Shown: positions 1 to 5,757 of the stretch, in pieces
Layout: each line of letters starts with the position of its first letter
Numbering within the stretch: the stretch's first letter is position 1
From: Bacillota bacterium
GTDB lineage: Bacteria; Bacillota; Clostridia; Saccharofermentanales; UBA5734
DNA: 6,634 bases
Assembly (NCBI GenBank): GCA_023438965.1
Contig: JAEXPB010000122.1
Span: forward strand, 1-6,634
Reading direction: 5' to 3'
Position numbers and translations under genes: made by a program
The notes under the pieces: model-generated
The model's input: only the letters and a program-made list of their open reading frames with translations
Told to the model about the DNA's origin: nothing
Database searches by the model: none

Positions 1-41
1 ATATGGGCCTTTCATCCTTTTATCAGCCATCCTTTGCGTCA

Positions 42-70
42 GTAGTAACATGAATCGCCGGAATTGTCAA
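42..70 (-). promoter_or_regulatory. Candidate leftward (divergent) promoter
   Basis: Read on the minus strand, a perfect -35 hexamer TTGACA (plus-strand 70-65) is followed after 17 bp by TACTAC (47-42), preceded by TG in the extended -10 arrangement (TGTTACTAC). Spacing and -35 are ideal for a housekeeping sigma factor; the -10 matches TATAAT at only three positions. It would drive a gene leaving the left edge, for example a regulator of the GRE operon, but no such gene can be identified here. The minus frame from 51 to 1 has no stop codon, yet none of its three ATGs (51, 30, 15) has a well-placed ribosome binding site. Confidence 0.35.
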
Positions 71-82
71 TGCGAGCATGAC
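66..82. promoter_or_regulatory. Imperfect inverted repeat, possible operator
   Basis: GTCA-A-TGC-GA-GCA-TGAC forms an inverted repeat with seven paired positions per arm and one unpaired A. It overlaps the -35 of the candidate leftward promoter, a position where a bound regulator could repress or autoregulate. This is a hand-found pattern in a short region and could be chance. Confidence 0.25.
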
Positions 83-84
83 TG

Positions 85-112
85 ATTTGTGCAAATTCTA
101 TGTCGGTTTGTG
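85..112. promoter_or_regulatory. Palindrome and 21-bp-spaced TTTGTG repeats, possible activator site
   Basis: ATTTGTGCAAAT (85-96) is an inverted repeat with 5-bp arms ATTTG/CAAAT around a central TG. The hexamer TTTGTG inside it (86-91) recurs in direct orientation at 107-112, exactly 21 bp later, about two helical turns. A second loose inverted pair, GGTTTG (105-110) with CAAACC (133-138), ends next to the -10 candidate. Direct repeats about 21 bp apart upstream of a promoter lacking a -35 are typical of AraC-family activators. The regulator's identity is inference and no regulator gene is in the window. Confidence 0.35.
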
Positions 113-138
113 TATGGCGCGTCGGCAGCAGGCAAACC

Positions 139-144
139 TATACT
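139..144 (+). promoter_or_regulatory. Candidate -10 element for the GRE operon
   Basis: TATACT matches the TATAAT consensus at five of six positions and lies 20 bp before the GRE start codon. The sequence 17-19 bp upstream (around 114-121, GC-rich) does not resemble TTGACA, so this would be an activator-dependent promoter. A start a few bases downstream of the -10 would leave a leader of only about 10-15 nt, just enough for the ribosome binding site. That is short, so transcription may instead start further upstream. Confidence 0.35.
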
Positions 145-151
145 AAGGGTA

Positions 152-160
152 AGGGGGGAG
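152..160 (+). promoter_or_regulatory. Strong ribosome binding site of the GRE gene
   Basis: AGGGGGGAG ends four bases before the ATG at 165. This long anti-Shine-Dalgarno match fixes the GRE start and suggests high translation, consistent with an abundant catabolic enzyme. Confidence 0.75.
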
Positions 161-164
161 AACC

Positions 165-2375
165 ATGATCAGCGGATTTTATCAAAATCGTGCCCATCTG
201 GACCGGGAATTTGAATGTCCCGGCTGGAACAGCGAAAGCGGCCAGGATGCGGGGACGCTGTCGGCAAACCTGCAGTCCTTTGTGGATGGCCAGACCGGCT
301 TGCCGATGCCCCTGCTGCGGGCGAAAGCTTTCGACTTTCTCCTGACTCATGCGCAAATCGAAATCAACCCGTACAATATCTTTGCCGATAAAATCAACAT
401 CGGCATCGATTATACCGGAAGCGCCGGTCCGGATATCTTTGCCAACAATCTTTATTATCGGTTCCACAAGGAAGTCAAGGAGCGTGAAATCCCGCTCGAA
501 CATCAACGGGACCTGCAGGCGGAGCGCATCGGCATCGGGACAGCCTGGGCGGATTATTGGCATACCCTTCCGGACTGGAACGAGGTTTTGCGGCTGGGAT
601 TCCCGGGCCTGCTGCGGCGCGCCATCGAGACCAAAGCAGCAAAGGCCGCTTCCGGCGAACTGACGCCGGATCAGGCTGTTTTCTATGATTCGGTCATCAT
701 CAGCTATCAGGCGATTATGAAATACATCAATCGTCTGTACGAGGAATCGTTGCGGTATGCTATCGCGCCCTATTCGGAATGTCTCAAACAGATCACGCAG
801 CATCCGCCACGGAACCTGTACGAGGTGCTGGAGACGGTTTACCTGTACTTGTCCATGGAGGAGATCGGCGTCGAGCGGTGCCGGTCGCTGGGCTTGATTG
901 ACCGGCTCTATTTGCCGTATTACCAGGCTGACATTGCCAGCGGCCGTTTCTCGGTCGACGAGATCAAGGAAATGTTCCGCTACTTTTTCAACAAATTCAA
1001 CGCCGCCAAACGGTTTGCCGCCCAGCCGCTGTCCTTGTGCGGCACCTGGCCTGACGGGCGGGACGCCGCCAACGAACTGACCATGCTCATTCTGGATGTT
1101 TACGGCGAGCTGGGTAACCTGAATCCGAAAATCCAGATCCGGTACCATGCCGGTTTGCCTGATCAGGTTTTCAATAAAATCCTGCAACTCATCCGCCAGG
1201 GTCAGAGCAGCATCGCCATCCTCAATGACGAAGCGATTTACCGGGGCTATGAGAAAATCGGCATTCCGCGGGCGGTTGCAGTCGATTATGTGCCGATCGG
1301 CTGTTATGAACCGGTCATCATCGGGAAAGAAGACGCGATGATCTGCGCCTGTTTTATGAATATCACCAAAGCGGTGGAATTCGCCCTGACCGGCGGCAGC
1401 GACCAGCTGACCGGGGAAGTTTTCGGCCTCGAGACACCGAACGATTATCCGACTTATGCGGCCTTCCTGGCCGCCTTTTACCAGCATCTGGATTATCTGG
1501 TCGCGTACTTTATCGACAATATTGACAAGCAAACGAAGCTGAGCCTGCTCATCAACCCGTCGCCAGTCTATTCCGGCTCGATCCGGTCCTGCCTGGAGAA
1601 AGGCCGGGATGTTTTCTCAGGCGGCATGACCTATAGCAATACCACGGCCAAATGCTATGGCATCGCCACGACGGTTGACTCTTTGCTGGCGGTCAAGAAG
1701 CTGGTTTACGACGAAAAACTGATCACGCTTGCCGCTTTGCGGGAAGCGCTGCGCAACGATTGGCAAGGTTATGAGCGAATCCAGTCGATCATCAAGCATG
1801 ACCCGAATAAATACGGGAACAACCGGGCCGAACCGGATCAACTGATGGTCGATATTTATAACCATCTGGCGACCGCTATCGTCGGCCGCCCGAACGCCCG
1901 GGGCGGCGTCTACCGGTTGGGCGCCGACTCGATCGCGATCAATGTCCAGGAAGGGAAACGGACCGGCGCCACACCGGACGGACGCAACGCCCGCCAACCG
2001 GTTTCGAAGAATATCTGCGCGGTCAGCGGCATGGAGCGGAACGGTCTGACGGCATTCATGCAGAGCATTTTGAAGCTGGACCATGACAGCCTTTTGGGGA
2101 GCGAACCGCTAGACTTTATTATCCATCCCTCCGCTGTCCAGGGCGAAGCCGGCCTGAAAGCGATGAATGCCCTGTTCAGGACTTATTTCGCGCAGGGGGG
2201 CATCACGCTGCAGGGCAATGTCTTCAATTATGAAAATCTGCTGGCGGCGCAGAAGGATCCGGAAAAGTACAAGTATCTCCAGGTGCGTCTGTGCGGCTGG
2301 AACGAGTATTTCGTCAATCTGTCGCTGGTTCAGCAGAACGAATTCATCAGGCAGACACAGAGCAAGCGAGGTTAA
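165..2375 (+). CDS. Glycyl radical enzyme (PFL-like), dehydratase/lyase type, substrate unknown
   Basis: A 736-aa cytoplasmic glycyl radical enzyme. Family chemistry: a glycyl radical made by the activase moves to an active-site cysteine, which takes a hydrogen atom from the substrate. Residues 1 to about 600 form the PFL-like barrel; the glycine-radical domain follows. The thiyl cysteine is Cys380 in GCYEP, with Glu382 as the likely acid/base; NDE lies shortly before it. This GCxEP motif marks the dehydratase/lyase branch (glycerol, propanediol and hydroxyproline dehydratases, choline lyase) and not pyruvate formate-lyase, which has adjacent cysteines. GATPDGR is at 601-607. The radical glycine is Gly711 in RLCGWNEYF, 25 residues from the C-terminus as expected. 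Length is slightly below the family's usual 760-850; the N-terminus is compact with no microcompartment-type extension. The start is fixed by AGGGGGGAG just upstream. It is followed after one base by the activase. Family assignment is very secure; automatic names such as formate acetyltransferase would be wrong on the motif. Substrate is unassigned. Confidence 0.95.
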   Translation: MISGFYQNRAHLDREFECPGWNSESGQDAGTLSANLQSFVDGQTGLPMPLLRAKAFDFLLTHAQIEINPYNIFADKINIGIDYTGSAGPDIFANNLYYRFHKEVKEREIPLEHQRDLQAERIGIGTAWADYWHTLPDWNEVLRLGFPGLLRRAIETKAAKAASGELTPDQAVFYDSVIISYQAIMKYINRLYEESLRYAIAPYSECLKQITQHPPRNLYEVLETVYLYLSMEEIGVERCRSLGLIDRLYLPYYQADIASGRFSVDEIKEMFRYFFNKFNAAKRFAAQPLSLCGTWPDGRDAANELTMLILDVYGELGNLNPKIQIRYHAGLPDQVFNKILQLIRQGQSSIAILNDEAIYRGYEKIGIPRAVAVDYVPIGCYEPVIIGKEDAMICACFMNITKAVEFALTGGSDQLTGEVFGLETPNDYPTYAAFLAAFYQHLDYLVAYFIDNIDKQTKLSLLINPSPVYSGSIRSCLEKGRDVFSGGMTYSNTTAKCYGIATTVDSLLAVKKLVYDEKLITLAALREALRNDWQGYERIQSIIKHDPNKYGNNRAEPDQLMVDIYNHLATAIVGRPNARGGVYRLGADSIAINVQEGKRTGATPDGRNARQPVSKNICAVSGMERNGLTAFMQSILKLDHDSLLGSEPLDFIIHPSAVQGEAGLKAMNALFRTYFAQGGITLQGNVFNYENLLAAQKDPEKYKYLQVRLCGWNEYFVNLSLVQQNEFIRQTQSKRG

Positions 2376-2376
2376 C

Positions 2377-3273
2377 ATGGTCAAGGGCAGGATTGCCGGT
2401 ATCAAGCGCTTGGAAATCCATGACGGCGAGGGCATCCGAACGACACTTTTCCTGAAAGGATGCCCTTTGAACTGTATTTGGTGCCATAATCCGGAGACCA
2501 TTTCATCCCGGCCGGAGGTGGCTTATCTCCCGGACCGGTGCATCGGCTGCGGCGCCTGTATTTCCTTGTGCGCCGCCCATCGCATTTCGGAGGGCAGGCA
2601 TGTCTTCGACCGGCGCCTTTGCCGGGGGTGCGGCCGCTGCGCGGAGGCCTGCCTTGGCGAGGCACTGACCTTTTATGGCCGGGAAGTGACGCCCGGAGAT
2701 GTCTTGCCGCTCCTGACCGAAGACCGGATTTTCTATGCCGGCAGCGGTGGCGGGGTGACGATTTCCGGGGGCGAACCGCTGCTGCAGGCGGATTTCTGCC
2801 GGGAACTGCTGCGCCTGCTGAAAGCAGAGGATATCCGCACCGCTGTGGACACTTGCGGGCATGCACCGCGAGCGCAGCTTGACAAACTGCTGGATGTTAC
2901 GGACATTTTTCTCTACGACATCAAAAGTCTGGACGAGCAAAAACATATCCGCTGCACAGGGCAATCGAACCGGATCATCCTGGACAACCTGGTTTATCTT
3001 CTCGGCAGGGGTAAACCGGTGGAAATCAGGATTCCGCTGATCCCGGCCGTCAATGACGACCAGATCGAGCCGATCGGCCGGTTCCTGGCTGCGCAGGGCT
3101 TCCGGGGCCAGGTCAAGGTGTTGCCCTATCATGATTTTGCCTCCGGCAAATATGCCGCGCTGGAAAAGATGAACACCCTGCCCGGCGTTCCCCGGCCTGA
3201 CGCCGCCCAGGTAGCGGTTGCGGCGGCTAGATTGCGCGCCTGCGGCCTGGATGCGATCAGCGGATTGGCATAG
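2377..3273 (+). CDS. Glycyl radical enzyme activase (radical SAM)
   Basis: A 298-aa activating enzyme that would use S-adenosylmethionine and a [4Fe-4S] cluster to abstract hydrogen from Gly711 of the upstream GRE. The radical SAM motif CxxxCxxC is Cys29, Cys33 and Cys36 in KGCPLNCIWCHNPE. A ferredoxin-like insert follows with two four-cysteine sets, C55/58/61/65 and C82/85/88/92, as in activases of non-PFL GREs; PFL activase itself lacks this insert. SGGEP at 130-134 is the SAM-contacting motif. The C-terminal part (about 195-298) completes the partial TIM barrel, with HIRCTG, IRIPLIPAVND and VLPYHDFASGKY blocks typical of the family. The frame is open further upstream, but the ATG at 2377 is preferred: it follows the GRE stop by one base, has GCGAGG upstream, and gives the normal N-terminus, whose IHDGEGIRTTLFLKGC block is conserved. 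Co-transcription and probable translational coupling with the GRE make them a dedicated pair. Confidence 0.95.
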   Translation: MVKGRIAGIKRLEIHDGEGIRTTLFLKGCPLNCIWCHNPETISSRPEVAYLPDRCIGCGACISLCAAHRISEGRHVFDRRLCRGCGRCAEACLGEALTFYGREVTPGDVLPLLTEDRIFYAGSGGGVTISGGEPLLQADFCRELLRLLKAEDIRTAVDTCGHAPRAQLDKLLDVTDIFLYDIKSLDEQKHIRCTGQSNRIILDNLVYLLGRGKPVEIRIPLIPAVNDDQIEPIGRFLAAQGFRGQVKVLPYHDFASGKYAALEKMNTLPGVPRPDAAQVAVAAARLRACGLDAISGLA

Positions 3274-3278
3274 CCAAT
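3264..3278. terminator. Small hairpin between convergent operons, possible weak terminator
   Basis: ATTGGC-ATA-GCCAAT is a perfect 6-bp stem with a 3-nt loop, spanning the activase stop codon (3271-3273) and reaching into the 13-bp gap before the end of the convergent oxidoreductase gene. CGG (3261-3263) and CCG (3282-3284) could extend it across an AAA bulge. There is no T-tract after it on either strand, so it is not a canonical intrinsic terminator. It may slow or partly stop convergent transcription, or protect 3' ends. No better terminator exists between the two genes. Confidence 0.3.
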
Positions 3279-3286
3279 AAACCGGA

Positions 3287-4363
3287 TCAATAATCGAGAC
3301 GGACGATCGCTTTTTGCGCCAGGCTCGCGTGAATCGCTTCGCAAGTACGCGTGGCGATGATTGCTTCCTCGCCGCTGGGATATTGGCCATGCAAGGCAGC
3401 TAGCGGCAGACCGTCTTTCAGATGCCGGACCAGCCGGACAAAATGCAATATCGATTCGCAGGTATAACCGCCCAATGGTGCGCCATAGAGGGCATCTTCC
3501 GCTTCGGTTCTGGCGAACGGGTTGATGACCCGGCAATGGGGTTCGCCGGCATAGCTGGCGAACATTCCCCGATCCTGGGAATCTATTTCACAAATTCCTT
3601 CCGTCCCGACCAGGCGGATCTGCTGGTTGACGATGCTGGGGAAGTTCTCCGGCAGAATCCAGGCAGTCTGGAAATTGATGATCGCGCCGTTATCGTAGAT
3701 CACCTGAGCGGATATCTGATCATAGGTGTCCAACCCCAAACCCAGCAATTTCTGTTTGTTACCGCTGGCCAGGACCTGCACGGGTTTGGCATCCAGCAGC
3801 CAATAGACCAGATCATAAAAGTGGGTGCCCAGAAACCAGGCCGGCGAACTCTGGTTTGCCCACTTTTTGAACCAGACCGACGGAACCTCGATCCGATCCT
3901 CCATATGCACATCGCCATAGAGCACCCGGCCCAACTTGCCCTGGCTGACGTTCCTTTTCAAAACCTGGTGGGCCGGGTCGAACCGCTTGTGAAAATCAAC
4001 AAACAGCAAGATGTCCTGCTGCCGGGCGGCGGCCACCATGGCGCAGCCTGCCGCGGTACTCGTGGCGATCGGTTTCTGGCAAAGGATGTGCAGCTTCCGG
4101 GCAGCCGCATCCAGTACGATGCTCGCATGAAGATGGTCGGGAGTCACCACGGCGACCGCATCGAGAGCTTCCTGGGCGAACATGTCCCGATAATCGAGGT
4201 AGCCGCGGACTGTGAATCTGTCTGCCGCCTGGGCCAGTGTTTCGGGATTGATATCGGCCAGCGCGACCAAATCAGCCTGACCGGCGCGCGCAGCGGATGC
4301 CAGAACGTTCAAGACATGAGTGCCGTAAACACCGGCACCGATAACAGCAATTCTAGGTTTCAT
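3287..4363 (-). CDS. Gfo/Idh/MocA-family NAD(P)-dependent oxidoreductase
   Basis: A 358-aa cytoplasmic dehydrogenase of the glucose-fructose oxidoreductase / inositol dehydrogenase family; members oxidise or reduce a hydroxyl of sugars, cyclitols or their derivatives. The Rossmann fold opens with GAGVYG (residues 9-14). Asp37 at the end of the second strand (ALADINPE) favours NAD over NADP. TPDHLHA (74-80) is the usual cofactor-side motif. Lys97 corresponds to the family's EKP lysine, but the motif here is QKP. GTHFYD (179-184) provides the conserved His181 and Asp184 of the C-terminal catalytic domain. Length is normal. The start chosen is the ATG at 4363, giving the standard MKPRIAVIGAG N-terminus and 17 bp of spacing to the kinase stop; an in-frame ATG at 4444 would add 27 uncharacteristic residues inside the kinase gene. 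AGGTG upstream is a modest ribosome binding site. It is the last gene of the leftward operon. Substrate unknown; a link to the kinase's or GRE's substrate is plausible inference. Confidence 0.9.
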   Translation of the reverse strand: MKPRIAVIGAGVYGTHVLNVLASAARAGQADLVALADINPETLAQAADRFTVRGYLDYRDMFAQEALDAVAVVTPDHLHASIVLDAAARKLHILCQKPIATSTAAGCAMVAAARQQDILLFVDFHKRFDPAHQVLKRNVSQGKLGRVLYGDVHMEDRIEVPSVWFKKWANQSSPAWFLGTHFYDLVYWLLDAKPVQVLASGNKQKLLGLGLDTYDQISAQVIYDNGAIINFQTAWILPENFPSIVNQQIRLVGTEGICEIDSQDRGMFASYAGEPHCRVINPFARTEAEDALYGAPLGGYTCESILHFVRLVRHLKDGLPLAALHGQYPSGEEAIIATRTCEAIHASLAQKAIVRLDY

Positions 4364-4380
4364 CCGACACCTGCTTCCGG

Positions 4381-5757
4381 TTAAACCGAATCCCGGTATT
4401 GTATCAAAGTCTGCGCCTGGGCGAGGGTGGCGGCTCCGGCACAAACCAGAGCATACAGGGCAGCCCCGAAGGCCGCTTCTTCTTCATGGCGGGGGATGAG
4501 CAGCTTCAGGCCGAAGCGGTGTTCGACCGCCCGGCGCAAGGCCGGATTCAACCGGATGGCATTACCGGAACCGACCAGCTGGTCCGGCTGGTTGTCCGTG
4601 ATCTGGGCCATGCTCCGGCAGAGCTCATGCAATTCTTCGGCGATGCCATGCACCATGCCCTTTGCCAGGGCTCCGGGTGTGAAGTTGTCCAAGCCGATCT
4701 GGCTGATGACACCCCGTTCGAGCGGATCCCGGCGCGTTCCGCAAAAACGCGGCACAACCCGCAGGGGTTCTTCAGTCGTTTGCTCGAGCAGCTGGTCCAT
4801 CCGGTCATACAGATGGCCGACGTCCGGGCAGCCGGCCATCGCCGCCACCGCGCGGAAGAAAGCCTCCAGGGCGGCATACGCCCGACCGCCGCACAAGGGC
4901 GCGCCGACCAGGATGTCGGTTCCCGGCAGGCAGGGACGCCGCTCGATCTCGGCCGCCGGATCGGGATTCACTGTCCGACTGGCGCGAATGCCGGCCGATA
5001 CCTGGCTCCCCGTGCCGATGTTGACCAGGACGGCGTGCTCGAGTTGCCGGACCGAACCGATCACACTGGCCTGATTGTCGCCGATCGCGGCGCCGACAAT
5101 GGCCCCCGTGCCGGTGACACCGACGCGGTCGAAACCGGTGCTGATCTCGGGCAGAAAGCCGGCGCTGATGCCGGCGCCGGTCAGAACCGCTGAGTTAAAG
5201 CGATTTTCGGCGATCAGGTAGCCGCCCAGGCTGGCCGCGTTGGAGGGCGTCAGGAGCGGCTGTCGCCGGCCGGTCAGCTTCATGGCCAGATAATCGCCGA
5301 TGGTGCAGATCTGCCGGGCCTCCGGCGGGACCTGCCCGTTGGCCAGGTGATGGAAAAGTGTGGTCAGGCCGAAGCCGGAAGCCATCGGGCAGCCGGTCCG
5401 CTCCGAAAGGACCTGCGCGTAGGTGCGGCTGTCGGAAGCCGGCTGGTTGCCGCTTTCGTCCTGCCAGGTGAACAGGGGGCTGACGGCGTCGCCCCGGCCG
5501 TCGACATACAGAATACCGTGCATCTGGCCGGTAATGCCGATGCTGGCCAACGGGCCGTCCGATTGTTCGATTTCGGCCAGAAGACCGGCGGCCTGCCGCC
5601 AGATCCGGCCGGCATCCTGGCAACGATTAAAGGCCGCCGGACCGGTCATCGCCGCCTGATTGGGCCGGGTGAAGCTCCGGACGACATTGCCGTCGTCCAC
5701 ATCGAGCACCACGGCGCTGAGGGTTGTCGTACCGATATCCAGACCTAAGGCGCGCAT
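4381..5757 (-). CDS. FGGY-family sugar kinase, sedoheptulokinase-like
   Basis: A 458-aa ATP-dependent carbohydrate kinase, complete. The N-terminal FGGY domain begins LGLDIGTTTLS with Asp7 and the phosphate loop (7-13). GITGQMHG (74-81), TWQD (97-100), SGFG (127-130), IGDYLAMKLTG (153-163) and SNAAS (172-176) resemble sedoheptulokinases more than xylulokinases, glycerol kinases or ribulokinases. The catalytic base is expected to be Asp227 in GDNQAS. The second actin-like domain carries NIGTGSQ (246-252), GSGNAIRLNPALRRAVEHRFG-like adenosine-binding residues from 397, and EEEAAFGAAL (425-434). Sedoheptulokinase makes sedoheptulose 7-phosphate; the true substrate could be another ketose or polyol. 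The ATG at 5757 has GGAGGG nine bases upstream and lies 13 bp inside the end of the amidohydrolase gene, so translation is probably coupled. The oxidoreductase gene follows after 17 bp. Local G+C is higher than in the GRE gene. Family very sure; exact substrate uncertain. Confidence 0.88.
   Translation of the reverse strand: MRALGLDIGTTTLSAVVLDVDDGNVVRSFTRPNQAAMTGPAAFNRCQDAGRIWRQAAGLLAEIEQSDGPLASIGITGQMHGILYVDGRGDAVSPLFTWQDESGNQPASDSRTYAQVLSERTGCPMASGFGLTTLFHHLANGQVPPEARQICTIGDYLAMKLTGRRQPLLTPSNAASLGGYLIAENRFNSAVLTGAGISAGFLPEISTGFDRVGVTGTGAIVGAAIGDNQASVIGSVRQLEHAVLVNIGTGSQVSAGIRASRTVNPDPAAEIERRPCLPGTDILVGAPLCGGRAYAALEAFFRAVAAMAGCPDVGHLYDRMDQLLEQTTEEPLRVVPRFCGTRRDPLERGVISQIGLDNFTPGALAKGMVHGIAEELHELCRSMAQITDNQPDQLVGSGNAIRLNPALRRAVEHRFGLKLLIPRHEEEAAFGAALYALVCAGAATLAQAQTLIQYRDSV

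Noticed and set aside
138..1532. Open frame of 464 codons on the minus strand, antisense to the GRE
   Set aside because: Its translation shows no family motif, and it lies wholly opposite a gene with firm catalytic motifs. Long antisense frames are a by-product of the GRE's codon composition.
165..2375. Pyruvate formate-lyase (pflB) as the identity of the GRE
   Set aside because: The active site is Gly-Cys-Tyr-Glu-Pro and lacks the adjacent cysteine pair; the partner activase has the ferredoxin insert absent from PFL activase.
2167..2376. Upstream in-frame extension of the activase
   Set aside because: It overlaps the end of the GRE in another frame and its translation is unlike any activase N-terminus. 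The ATG at 2377 fits family length and operon spacing.
2503..3390. Open frame of 295 codons on the minus strand opposite the activase
   Set aside because: The plus strand encodes an intact radical SAM activase here; the antisense translation is low-complexity with no motif.
3422..4384. Open frame of 320 codons on the plus strand opposite the oxidoreductase
   Set aside because: No recognisable domain and no convincing ribosome binding site. The minus strand carries the complete Gfo/Idh/MocA motifs.
4364..4444. Longer start for the oxidoreductase at 4444
   Set aside because: It would add 27 arginine/glycine-rich residues lying inside the kinase gene. The ATG at 4363 gives the standard Rossmann N-terminus and a normal intergenic gap.
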